From the NCBI RefSeq assembly GCF_030816505.1, contig NZ_JAUSYB010000001.1:2914001-2978000 (forward strand): a stretch of 64,000 nt of DNA, in the 5' to 3' direction. A model generated the notes under the pieces. The model ran no database searches. It had not been told where the DNA came from and saw only the letters and a program-made list of their open reading frames with translations. The position numbers and the translations under genes were made by a program. Positions 32,773-41,279 of the stretch are shown one piece after another (the stretch's first letter is position 1; the number at the start of each line of letters is the position of its first letter). This stretch comes from Microbacterium sp. W4I20 (GTDB taxonomy: Bacteria; Actinomycetota; Actinomycetes; Actinomycetales; Microbacteriaceae).

Positions 32773-35199
32773 ATGCCGCGTCCCCACCCTGAGACCCGTC
32801 CTCGCCCCGTCGAAACGCTGCGTCTGGCGTGGAATTCGCCCGCATCGAGCTGGAACGAGGCCACCCCGTTGGGCAACGGCCGCATCGGCGCGATGCTGTT
32901 CGGCGGTGCATCCGGTCGCTATGCCCTCAACGACGCGACTGTCTGGTCGGGCACTCCCGACGGACCCGCCGACGCCCTCCGCGATGTGCGCGCCGCCGGT
33001 GCGGGACCCGAGCGCCTGGCCCGCATCCGCGCCGCTCTCGACGACGGCCGCGTCCGCGAGGCGGAAGAGCTGCTGATGGCCTTCGAGGGTCCGTACTCCC
33101 AGGAGTTCCTGCCGCTCGCAGACCTCGACGTGCGCATCGAGGATGCCGAGGCGATCGAGCCCGCCCGGGTGCTCGACCTCGACGAGGCCGTGAACACCGA
33201 GGAGCTCTCGGTCCCCGGTGGCACTGTGCGTCGCCGCTCGTGGATCTCGGCACCCGCCCAGGCGCTGATCGTGGAGATCACCGCGGATGCCGCGTTCACG
33301 GCATCCGTCGGCCTGCGCACTCCGTTGCGCGAGGTGGGATCGACCGTGTTGCCCGACCTGTCCGGCATGACGCTCGACGTCGTGGCGCCGATCGATGGCG
33401 CGCCGCTGCACGAGACCGCGGTCGAACCGCCCCTGACCTACGCCGACGACGACTCCGAGGCGTTCGACGCCTTCGCGGCCGTCGCCGTCGCCTGGAGCAC
33501 CGATGGACTCGCGGAGCGGACGCCCGACGGCGTGACGTTCCGCGGAGCCCGCCGGCTGCTGATCGCCCTCTCCTCTTCGTCCCGCGCCGCGTCGTGGTGG
33601 GCCGGCGAAGACGAAGGAGCACGGATCGCCTCTCGCGAGGCGATCCGGAACCACGCCACAGTGCAGTCGGATGCCGCGGTTCGCCGCGGTGCATCGGCAC
33701 TGCTCGAGGAGCACATCGCCGACTTCCGGCGTGCGACTCCGGCGAGGTTCGCGATCGGCGGCCGGCGGGAAGGCACCTGGGATGTCGATCGCGACATCCT
33801 CCACGGCGCCGACCTGCCGTTGAAGGCGACCGTGATCGCCGAGTTCGGCGCGTACCTGCTCGCCTCGTGCTCGCGTGCGGGGAGCCCGGCGGCGAACCTG
33901 CAGGGCATCTGGAACGACGAGCTGCAACCCGCGTGGTCGTCGAACTACACGGTCAACATCAACACTGAGATGAACTACTGGGCCGCTCCCGTCCTGGGCA
34001 TGGATGACGCGTTCGAACCGCTGCTCGCCATGGTCGAGAAGCTCGCCGGGAACGGCGCCGATGTGGCCCGCGACCTGTACGGCGCCCGCGGCTGGGTCGG
34101 GCATCACAACTCCGACGTGTGGGGCTGGGCGCTCCCGGTCGGTGGTGGTCACGGCGCTCCGAGCTGGGCGATCTGGATGATGGGGGGCGTCTGGCTCACG
34201 CACAACCTCTGGGACGCGTACGAGTTCGGCGGCGACCGCGAGCTGCTGCGCACGCGCATCTGGCCGCTGCTGCGCGGCGCCGTCGAGTTCGGGCTCGACT
34301 GGCTCGTGCCCGACGGGGAGGGGCGGCTCCGCACCTCGCCCTCGACGTCGCCCGAGAACTCGTTCTTCGCCCCGGACGGCGAGGGCACCGCGATCGGCCT
34401 CACCTCGGCATCCGATCTGCTGCTCCTGCAGAGCCTGTTCGAGCGCGCGCGCACGGCGATCGAGGTGCTGCAGCTCGACGACGACCCGCTCGTCGCCGAG
34501 CTCGACGATGCACTCGCCCGTCTCGCCCCCGTCATCATCCGCGCCGACGGCCGCATCGGCGAATGGTCGGCCGACGTCGTGGAGGTCGAACCGCTGCACC
34601 GGCACATGACCCCGCTGGTCGGCATCCATCCCCTCGACGTGACGACTCGTGAGCGCACGCCCGAGCTCTTCGATGCCGGCATCCGCCTGCTCGACGCCCG
34701 CGGACCGGGTGCCATGGGCTGGTCGTGGGCGTGGAAGATCGCGCTGCGCGCCCGCATCGGCGACGGCGACACCGCGGCGTCGCTGCTCGACGAGGCGCTC
34801 ACTGCCTTCGACGGCGACGCGATGCGGCACGGGCCGGTCGACGGGTCGGAGTGGGGCGGCCTGCTGCCCAACCTGTTCAGCACGCACCCGCCGTTCCAGA
34901 TCGACGCGAACCTCGGGTTCCCCGCGTCGATCGCCGAGCTGCTGGTGCAGAGCCACGGCGGCGTCATCCGGCTGCTGCCCGCCCTGCCGTCGGACTGGCG
35001 CGAGGGCGACGTGCAGGGCATCCGCGCCCGCACCGGCATCGCGGTCGACCTCGCCTGGAGCGACGGACGTGTGCGCGACGCGCAGCTGCGCAACCTCCTC
35101 GACGAGGATCGCGACGTGGTCGTCGAACACGACGGCCGCCGCATCTCGCTCACGGTGCCGGCCGGGGCCACGGTGGAAGTGCTCGCCGATGCCCGCTGA
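32773..35199 (+). CDS. GH95 alpha-L-fucosidase / alpha-L-galactosidase-like enzyme
   Basis: 808 residues. N-terminal beta domain (PLGNGRIGAMLFGGASGRYALNDATVWSG), linker and (alpha/alpha)6 barrel. NLQGIWNDELQPAWSSNYTVNINTEMNYW contains the GH95 Asn residues that assist the base, TSPSTSPENSF a candidate acid, and QIDANLGFPASIAELL a conserved Asp. No signal peptide, so it acts in the cytosol on imported oligosaccharides. ATG 32773 follows AAGGAAG; an upstream TTG has no site. It is probably co-transcribed with the esterase. Confidence 0.86.
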   Translation: MPRPHPETRPRPVETLRLAWNSPASSWNEATPLGNGRIGAMLFGGASGRYALNDATVWSGTPDGPADALRDVRAAGAGPERLARIRAALDDGRVREAEELLMAFEGPYSQEFLPLADLDVRIEDAEAIEPARVLDLDEAVNTEELSVPGGTVRRRSWISAPAQALIVEITADAAFTASVGLRTPLREVGSTVLPDLSGMTLDVVAPIDGAPLHETAVEPPLTYADDDSEAFDAFAAVAVAWSTDGLAERTPDGVTFRGARRLLIALSSSSRAASWWAGEDEGARIASREAIRNHATVQSDAAVRRGASALLEEHIADFRRATPARFAIGGRREGTWDVDRDILHGADLPLKATVIAEFGAYLLASCSRAGSPAANLQGIWNDELQPAWSSNYTVNINTEMNYWAAPVLGMDDAFEPLLAMVEKLAGNGADVARDLYGARGWVGHHNSDVWGWALPVGGGHGAPSWAIWMMGGVWLTHNLWDAYEFGGDRELLRTRIWPLLRGAVEFGLDWLVPDGEGRLRTSPSTSPENSFFAPDGEGTAIGLTSASDLLLLQSLFERARTAIEVLQLDDDPLVAELDDALARLAPVIIRADGRIGEWSADVVEVEPLHRHMTPLVGIHPLDVTTRERTPELFDAGIRLLDARGPGAMGWSWAWKIALRARIGDGDTAASLLDEALTAFDGDAMRHGPVDGSEWGGLLPNLFSTHPPFQIDANLGFPASIAELLVQSHGGVIRLLPALPSDWREGDVQGIRARTGIAVDLAWSDGRVRDAQLRNLLDEDRDVVVEHDGRRISLTVPAGATVEVLADAR

Positions 35200-36199
35200 G
35201 ATCACAATGCCCACTGAGATCCCGCTGCACGGGGAGACGGTGATGGTCGACATGCCGACCACCCAGACCGAACCCGACGACTTCGACGCCTTCTGGGCCG
35301 AGACCCTCGCCGAGACCCGGCGCTTCCCGCTCGACGTGACGATCGAGCCGTATGAGACCCGGCTCACCGTGATCGACGTCTTCGAGGTGACGTTCCGCGG
35401 ATTCGGCGGCACACGCATCCGCGCCTGGCTTCGGATGCCGCGCGGTGCGACCGGGCCGCTACCGGGTCTCGTGCAGCTCTTCGGCTACGGCAACGGGCGG
35501 GGCCATGCCCTGCGCGACCTCCGCTGGGCCGCAGCGGGCTACGCCCACCTGGTGGTGGACGCCCGCGGGCAGGGCCACGGCGACACCGACGACGACCACC
35601 CCGAGGGCGGTCCCTCGGCCGGCGGCTTCCTCACCCGGGGGCTGCGCTCGCCGCGGGAGTACTACTACCGACGGGTCTATGCCGACGCCGTCCGCGCCGT
35701 CGAGGCGCTGCGGTCGCTGGATGCGGTCGATGCCTCTCGCGTCGGGACGGTCGGGGCGAGCCAGGGCGGCGGCATCGCGCTCGCGATCGCAGGGCTCGTG
35801 CCGGATCTCGCGGTCGCGATCATCCAGGCTCCGTTCCTCTGCGAGCTCAACCGCGCCGCCGACCTGAGCACCGAGGCGCCCTACGCGCTCCTCACCCAGT
35901 ACTTCGCCGACCGCCGGCTCGACACCGCCACAGCGCTCGACACCCTGCGCTACTTCGACGGGGTGAACCACGCCAAGCGGGCCACCGCCCCCGCGCTGCT
36001 AAGCACCGGGCTGCACGACGGCATCACGCCACCGGCATCCGTCCTCCCCGCCTTCACGGCGTACGCGGGTGCGAAGCGCACGGTGCTCTGGCCGTACAAC
36101 GGGCACGAAGCCGGCGGCGACCTCGACGAGGAGAACGCCCTCGAGTTCGCGGCGACGCACCTGGGGCCGGTCGACTCCTCCTCCGCACGGCGGGCCTGA
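35189..36199 (+). CDS. CE7 acetyl esterase (acetylxylan esterase/cephalosporin-C deacetylase)
   Basis: 336 residues from ATG 35189. The CE7 features are the RxxxW-type RIRAWLRMP segment, LFGYGNGRGH, RGQGHGDTDDDHPEG, GTVGASQGGGIAL (nucleophile Ser191), and late Asp and His (GLHDGITPPAS, YNGHEAGGD). It removes acetyl groups from oligosaccharides inside the cell. The start overlaps the GH95 stop by 11 nt. Two near-identical start regions lie 18 nt apart (ATGCCCGCTGAGATCAC and ATGCCCACTGAGATCCC), so ATG 35207 is a real alternative. Confidence 0.88.
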   Translation: MPAEITMPTEIPLHGETVMVDMPTTQTEPDDFDAFWAETLAETRRFPLDVTIEPYETRLTVIDVFEVTFRGFGGTRIRAWLRMPRGATGPLPGLVQLFGYGNGRGHALRDLRWAAAGYAHLVVDARGQGHGDTDDDHPEGGPSAGGFLTRGLRSPREYYYRRVYADAVRAVEALRSLDAVDASRVGTVGASQGGGIALAIAGLVPDLAVAIIQAPFLCELNRAADLSTEAPYALLTQYFADRRLDTATALDTLRYFDGVNHAKRATAPALLSTGLHDGITPPASVLPAFTAYAGAKRTVLWPYNGHEAGGDLDEENALEFAATHLGPVDSSSARRA

Positions 36200-36237
36200 G
36201 GATTCGCTACCGTAGCCGATAACGACTGAGGAATTCG

Positions 36238-37404
36238 ATGGACCACGACACCGCCGCACGCACCTCCCTGATCCGCTCCGCCTCGGATGCCGGGTCGAAG
36301 GTGTTCGCGACGATCCTCACGCGCAGCCCGATCAGCCGCATCGACATCGCGCGGCACACCGGTCTCTCGCAGGCCGCCGTGACGAAGGCCGTCTCGCCCC
36401 TCGTGGCCGCCGGGCTCGTCGATGCCCCGCCCGCAGCGCATCGCGACGGCAACCCCGGGCGGCCGGTGGCCCCGGTCTCGATCGTGCCGGAGGCCATGAT
36501 CATGCTCGGCGTGAAGGTCAACGTCGACGAGATCATCGCGGTCGCCACCGACCTCGGCACCGCCGTGCTCGCGGTGGAACGGCGGATGCTCCCGCAGCAT
36601 GACCCGGATGCCGCGCTCGAGGCCATCGTCGATGTCGTCAGCGTGCTCGAGGCTGCCCTCGGCGACCGCTCCACCGCGATCGCCGGTCTCGGCGTCTCCG
36701 TCTCGGGCGATGTCGACACGCAGGCGGGTGTCGTGCGCGAATCGGCGATCATGGGGTGGCGCGACGAGCCGTTCGGAGCGCGTCTGCAGGAGCGGCTCGG
36801 CCGCCCGGTGACCCTCGAGAACGACGTGCACGCGTTGACCGTCGGCGAGCACTGGTTCGGTGTCGGTCTCGGCACGGCGTCGTTCGCGATCGTCACGATC
36901 GGCCGCGGCATCGGCAGCGGCCTGCACCTGAACGGCCAGGTCGTCACCGGCGCATACGGCGTGGCCGGCGAGATCGGGCACCTGCCCCTCGCCGACCCGC
37001 AGCGGATCTGCCCGTGCGGTCGGCAGGGCTGCGTCGAGGCGGTCGCATCGACCGCCGCGATCGAAGCCGCCGTCTCAGCCGCGCATGGCCGACCGGTCAC
37101 GATCGACGAGGCCGTGCAGCTCGCGCACAGCGGCGATCGGGCCGCGGAGGCCGCCTTCCAAGAGGCCTCCGCGATCATCGGCACCGCGATCGCGACCCTC
37201 GTGAACCTCACGGGACCCGAACTGGTCATCATCGGCGGTGAAGGGGTGTCGAACTTCGACCTCTACGACGCCACGCTGCGCCGTGCCTTCGAGGCGCACG
37301 CCTTCGGGGCGGCCGCGCGCTGCCGCATCGTGGTGCGTCCGCACACCTTCGAGGACTGGGCCCGCGGCGCTGCCGCGGCCGCGATCCAGTCCCTCGTGCT
37401 CTGA
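36238..37404 (+). CDS. ROK-family transcriptional regulator
   Basis: 388 residues. The N-terminal winged helix (about 15-75: SPISRIDIARHTGLSQAAVTKAVSPLVAAGLV) is joined to a ROK sugar-kinase-like domain with DLGTAVLAV, GIGSGLHLNG, GVAGEIGHLPL and the zinc motif CPCGRQGCVEA. ROK repressors (NagC, XylR, Mlc types) release DNA on binding a sugar. Position inside the glycan locus suggests it controls the neighbouring genes. GAGGAA precedes the ATG, and the CTACCGTAG palindrome nearby could be an operator. Confidence 0.9.
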   Translation: MDHDTAARTSLIRSASDAGSKVFATILTRSPISRIDIARHTGLSQAAVTKAVSPLVAAGLVDAPPAAHRDGNPGRPVAPVSIVPEAMIMLGVKVNVDEIIAVATDLGTAVLAVERRMLPQHDPDAALEAIVDVVSVLEAALGDRSTAIAGLGVSVSGDVDTQAGVVRESAIMGWRDEPFGARLQERLGRPVTLENDVHALTVGEHWFGVGLGTASFAIVTIGRGIGSGLHLNGQVVTGAYGVAGEIGHLPLADPQRICPCGRQGCVEAVASTAAIEAAVSAAHGRPVTIDEAVQLAHSGDRAAEAAFQEASAIIGTAIATLVNLTGPELVIIGGEGVSNFDLYDATLRRAFEAHAFGAAARCRIVVRPHTFEDWARGAAAAAIQSLVL

Positions 37405-37440
37405 CGCGCAGCATCCGCTTTCTCGCCTGTCGGCCTCGAT

Positions 37441-37499
37441 TGGGTCGCTGAGCCGGTCGAAGCGTCGTGTGCGGCACCTTCGACAGGCTCAGGGACCCA
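37441..37499. repeat. intergenic inverted repeat of the CTTCGACAGGCTCAGGGACC type
   Basis: Arms TGGGTCGCTGAGCCGGTCGA.. (37441 on) and CTTCGACAGGCTCAGGGACC (ending at 37499) pair with few mismatches. Very similar palindromic units are scattered through many high-GC genomes as REP-like elements; only one copy is in this window. Confidence 0.6.
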
Positions 37500-37525
37500 T
37501 GTTCCGGCATCCGCCCCAGACACGG

Positions 37526-37558
37526 AACTGCCCGGCGGGAGCATCCCGCCGGGCAGTT
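37526..37558. terminator. bidirectional terminator between ROK and binding-protein genes
   Basis: A perfect 15-bp stem, AACTGCCCGGCGGGA / TCCCGCCGGGCAGTT, with a 3-nt loop, between convergent genes. Confidence 0.85.
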
Positions 37559-37570
37559 CTCCTCTGCTGA

Positions 37571-39202
37571 TCAGAGTGCGTCGTAGAGCTTCTGCTGCAG
37601 CTCCAGGTAGCGCTCGACGCCGAGACCGTTCAGGTCGTCGATGTACGCCTGCCACGTGCCGTCGTCGTCGATGTCGCGCTGACCGGTGGCGAACTCCGCC
37701 TGCGCCTGCGTGATGTAGGTGGCGATGTTCGTCTGCAGCTCGGCGATCTCGGCCGAGGTGTCGGGGTCGGGCCACAGCTTCCCGTCGGGGAAGATGAGGT
37801 CCTCGTCGGGTGCGAACGGCTCGTACAGCTGCGTCGCCTCGAGCAGACGCCGCTCGTAGCCGGCGGGCGAGTAGACGTCCTCCGGCACGACCTGCGAGTT
37901 GCGGTACTCGAGCGAGTCCCAGTACTGACCCATCGAGCGCCACGAGGCGTTCGAGGTCTCGTCGTAGGTCAGCGGCTTGAACGTCGGGTCCAGCTCGGGG
38001 TCGAGCGCGACGTCGCCCTCCTCGGCCGGGACCCAGGCCTCGCCTTCCGGTCCCATCGCGCCGAGCCGGTCGCCCTCCTCGGTCACCAGGTAGTCGATGA
38101 GCTTGATCGCCTTGACGCGCTCGTCTTCGGACGACTTGTTCGTGAGCGCGAACATGCCCAGCGGGCTGACCTGAGACCGGTAGGTCGCGAACTGCGTGCC
38201 GTCGGGGCCCTTGACCGGGGCGACGGCGTCGTAGTGCTTGTCTCGTCCGTCAGGGGAGTCTGCGGTCACGATCTCGTACGGGTGCAGCACGGCGGCGGCG
38301 CCGAGGATCTCGGCATCCGCGTTGTCGCCGAGTGCACGCAGCGCTTCGCCGTTCTGCGTGAAGGATGCCGTGTCGATCAGCCCTTCGTCGGCGAGCGAGG
38401 CGATGTACTGCAGGCCCGCGCGCCAGCCGTCGGAGGTCGCCGAGAGCTCGACCTTGCCGCCGTCCATGACCATCGGCGGCGGGCTCGACGGGCTGCCGTA
38501 CGGCGCGTACGCGAATGCGTTCATGAGGTAGTTGATGATCGGTTCGGATGCCGAGGCGCTGAGTGCCACCTCGTCGGCCTTGCCGTTGCCGTTCGGGTCG
38601 TCGTTCTTGAACGCCCGCAGCACCTCGCGGAGCTCCTCGGTGGTCGTCGGCTGCTCCAGGCCGAGGTTGTCGAGCCAGGTGGTGTTCATCCACAGCTTCG
38701 AGGGGTAGCTGCAGTGATAGCACTCGGTGAACTGCGTGATCGCGTAGATGTGTCCGTCGGGCGCGGTCACCGACTGCTCCCAGTCGGGCTTCTCCTCGAA
38801 GCGCTTCTTGAGGTTCGGCGCGTACTCGTCGATCAGGTCCTCGAGGGGGACGAGTACGCCCTGCTGCCCGTACTTGAGCACCTCGCTGCGCGAGAAGGCG
38901 TCGACCCACGGCACGAGGAAGTACGCGTCTGGGTAGTCGCCGCTCGCGAGCGAGACCTGCCGCTTCTCGCCCGCGACGCTTCCGTCGTAGGTGGTGGTCT
39001 GCCAGTCGAAGTCGATGTCGAACTTCTTCTCGACCAGCTCGGTGAACGCGTTGTCCTTGAGTGAACCGTTGTCGCCCTGGGGGCCGAACGCGACCAGTTG
39101 ACCGTTGTCTTCGTCACTCGGCGACGTGCAGGCGGCCAGCGCCGCCGTCGCCAGGGCCAGCACGCCTGCGGCGGCCACCCCTCGGATGATGCTGTGTCTC
39201 AT
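37571..39202 (-). CDS. LplA-type sugar ABC transporter solute-binding lipoprotein
   Basis: 543 residues. The lipoprotein signal ends in ALAAC (Cys25). The large two-lobed binding protein of the LplA/LipO (CUT1, YtcQ-like) type includes NPNGNGKADEVALSASA, a Ca-binding-like Asn/Asp loop, and LGMFALTNKSSEDERVKAIKLIDYL. It captures oligosaccharide outside the membrane for the two permeases encoded upstream. Last gene of the operon, followed by a strong terminator. Confidence 0.9.
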   Translation of the reverse strand: MRHSIIRGVAAAGVLALATAALAACTSPSDEDNGQLVAFGPQGDNGSLKDNAFTELVEKKFDIDFDWQTTTYDGSVAGEKRQVSLASGDYPDAYFLVPWVDAFSRSEVLKYGQQGVLVPLEDLIDEYAPNLKKRFEEKPDWEQSVTAPDGHIYAITQFTECYHCSYPSKLWMNTTWLDNLGLEQPTTTEELREVLRAFKNDDPNGNGKADEVALSASASEPIINYLMNAFAYAPYGSPSSPPPMVMDGGKVELSATSDGWRAGLQYIASLADEGLIDTASFTQNGEALRALGDNADAEILGAAAVLHPYEIVTADSPDGRDKHYDAVAPVKGPDGTQFATYRSQVSPLGMFALTNKSSEDERVKAIKLIDYLVTEEGDRLGAMGPEGEAWVPAEEGDVALDPELDPTFKPLTYDETSNASWRSMGQYWDSLEYRNSQVVPEDVYSPAGYERRLLEATQLYEPFAPDEDLIFPDGKLWPDPDTSAEIAELQTNIATYITQAQAEFATGQRDIDDDGTWQAYIDDLNGLGVERYLELQQKLYDAL

Positions 39203-39253
39203 TGCCGGAATCTCCTTTGCCCGGTTAATGGTGATGTGGTGGGTCTGTGGGGG

Positions 39254-40234
39254 TCAGCCCTTGACGGCGCCGACCATGATGCCCTTGTTGAAGTACTTCG
39301 CCACGAACGGGTAGGCGACGAGCATCGGGATGGTCGCGATCACGACCGTGGAGTACTTGAGCAGGTCGGCGAGCTCACGGCGTCGCAGCTGCTCGGCGAC
39401 GTCGCCTCCGCCTCCGGAGTCGTTCAGGATGAGCAGCCCGCGCAGCACGAGCTGCAGCGGCTGCAGGTCGGCGTCGCGCAGGTAGAGCAGGGCGTCGAAG
39501 TAGGAGTTCCACTGCATGATCGCGTACATCAGGGCGATTACGGCGATCAGCGGCTTGGCGAGCGGAAGCACCACGGTCCAGAGGATCCGCAGCTCGCTGG
39601 CGCCGTCGAGCTGCGCCGCCTCGTAGACCTCGTCGGGAACGGCCGAGCGGAAGTAGACGATGGCGATGATGACCTGCCAGACGCCGATGGCGTTCGGCAG
39701 CAGCATCGACCAGCGGGTGTCGAGCAGACCGAGCGACTGCACCACGAGGTACATCGGGATGACGCCGCCGCTGAACAGCATCGTGAAGACGACGCCGCCG
39801 GTGATGACCTTGCGTCCGAAGAGCTGCATGCGTGACAGCGGGTAGGCGACCGCGACCGTGCCGAGCACGCTGATGGCGGTGCCGGCCACGGTGTAGAAGA
39901 TCGAGTTGCCGAATCCGCGGAGGATCGCCGGGTTGCCGAGCGCCTCCGCGTAGCCGCGGAACGTGAAGTCGACCGGCCAGAACAGCACCCGACCCGACGA
40001 CACGGCCTGGGGACTCGACAGTGAGCTGGCGATGATGTTCAGGAGCGGCATCAGCACGACGAGCAGGAAGACCGAGAGCAGGATGTACGCGGCGACGATG
40101 AACACGCGGTCGGCCCTGGTCTCCTTGACCTTCACGCCGCGCGCGAGCGGGTCGCGCCGGCGGCGGGGCTTCTTGTTCTTCGCGACGACGATCTCCTCGG
40201 TGAGGAGCGCCTCAGTGTTGATCGTGGTCACCAC
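39254..40234 (-). CDS. sugar ABC transporter permease (YtcP/LplC-like)
   Basis: 326 residues with six membrane helices after a Lys/Arg-rich N terminus; the EAA loop EAAQLDGASELRILWTVVLPLAKP binds the ATPase. It pairs with the permease encoded just upstream. The GTG start at 40234 overlaps that gene by 7 nt. No ATP-binding gene is nearby, so a shared MsiK-like ATPase elsewhere is likely, as is usual in actinobacteria. Confidence 0.9.
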   Translation of the reverse strand: MVTTINTEALLTEEIVVAKNKKPRRRRDPLARGVKVKETRADRVFIVAAYILLSVFLLVVLMPLLNIIASSLSSPQAVSSGRVLFWPVDFTFRGYAEALGNPAILRGFGNSIFYTVAGTAISVLGTVAVAYPLSRMQLFGRKVITGGVVFTMLFSGGVIPMYLVVQSLGLLDTRWSMLLPNAIGVWQVIIAIVYFRSAVPDEVYEAAQLDGASELRILWTVVLPLAKPLIAVIALMYAIMQWNSYFDALLYLRDADLQPLQLVLRGLLILNDSGGGGDVAEQLRRRELADLLKYSTVVIATIPMLVAYPFVAKYFNKGIMVGAVKG

Positions 40235-41202
40235 AGTCCGTTCCCCGTCACTCGCTTGGAGATGCCGTTGACCACGAGCAGCAGCACGAGGCTGATCACG
40301 GCGTTGAAGAGTCCGATCGTGGCTCCCAGACTGAAGTTCGCGTTCAGGATGCCGGTCTTGTAGACGTACGTCGGGATGATCTCGGACGTCGAGAGGTTGA
40401 GGGCGTTCTGCAGCAGGAACGCTTTCTCGAAGCCGATCGCCATGATGTTGCCGACGCCGAGGATCAGGATGATGGTCGCGGTCGGCAGCAGGGCGGGGAT
40501 GTCGACGTTCCAGATCTTCTGCAGGCGGCTCGCGCCGTCGATCTTGGCTGCTTCGTAGAGGGAGGTGTCGACCGAGGCGAGGGCGGCGAGGTAGATGACC
40601 GCGGAGTATCCGGTCGTGGTCCAGATGTCGGTCGCGACGTAGATGTGCCGGAAGAAGTCTGCATCGGCCAGCAGGTCGACCTGGCCGGCACCGAAGAAGC
40701 TGAAGGTGCGGCCCAGCAGCCCGACCCGCGGGGAGAGCAGCAGGATCGTCATCGACACGACGACGACGGTGGAGATGAAGTACGGCGCGTAGGTGACCAG
40801 CTGCACGGTGCGGGTGAAGAACCGCAGCCGCACCTCGTTCAGCGCCAGCGCGAGGATGATCGGCAGGGGGAAGCTGGCGATCAGGGTGTAGGCGGCCAGC
40901 AGGAAGGTGTTGCCGACGAGCCGCGGGAACACCGGGTTGCGGAAGAGGTTCGCGAAGTTGTCGAAGCCGACCCAGGGGCTGCCCCAGACGCCGTCGATCG
41001 GGTTGTAGTTCTTGAACGCGATCACGGCGTTGGCCATGGGGATGTAGCGGAAGACGATGAACCAGATGATGGGGATGAGCAGCAGGAGGTAGAGCTGCCA
41101 GTAGCGACGCAGGCTCCGCACGAATCGCGACGGGCGCCGGGTCGCTGCCGCAGGTGTCTCCGCCGCTGTGGCGGGGAGGTCTTGCTCGACACTGAGCGTC
41201 AT
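40228..41202 (-). CDS. sugar ABC transporter permease (LplB-like)
   Basis: 324 residues with six membrane helices and the EAA motif EAAKIDGASRLQKIWNVDIP. RYIPMANAVIAFKNYNPIDG is typical of the LplB/YtcP-partner permeases of the CUT1 group. ATG 41202 was chosen by the upstream GAGAAGG; the longer frame has no site. First gene of the transporter operon, behind an operator-like dyad. Confidence 0.9.
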   Translation of the reverse strand: MTLSVEQDLPATAAETPAAATRRPSRFVRSLRRYWQLYLLLLIPIIWFIVFRYIPMANAVIAFKNYNPIDGVWGSPWVGFDNFANLFRNPVFPRLVGNTFLLAAYTLIASFPLPIILALALNEVRLRFFTRTVQLVTYAPYFISTVVVVSMTILLLSPRVGLLGRTFSFFGAGQVDLLADADFFRHIYVATDIWTTTGYSAVIYLAALASVDTSLYEAAKIDGASRLQKIWNVDIPALLPTATIILILGVGNIMAIGFEKAFLLQNALNLSTSEIIPTYVYKTGILNANFSLGATIGLFNAVISLVLLLVVNGISKRVTGNGLW

Positions 41203-41221
41203 GGCTACCTTCTCGAGGTGG

Positions 41222-41239
41222 ATTACTTTACACCGTAAT
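41222..41239. promoter_or_regulatory. operator-like dyad upstream of ABC transporter operon
   Basis: ATTACTTTACACCGTAAT matches the site at 32704-32722 with one spacer base missing and one substitution (ATTACTT-K-ACACC-GTAAT). It points to joint control of GH27/GH95 and the importer. Confidence 0.55.
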
Positions 41240-41279
41240 ATAACTCTGGCTCGGGGATTGCGCAACCCTGAGCGGGGCC

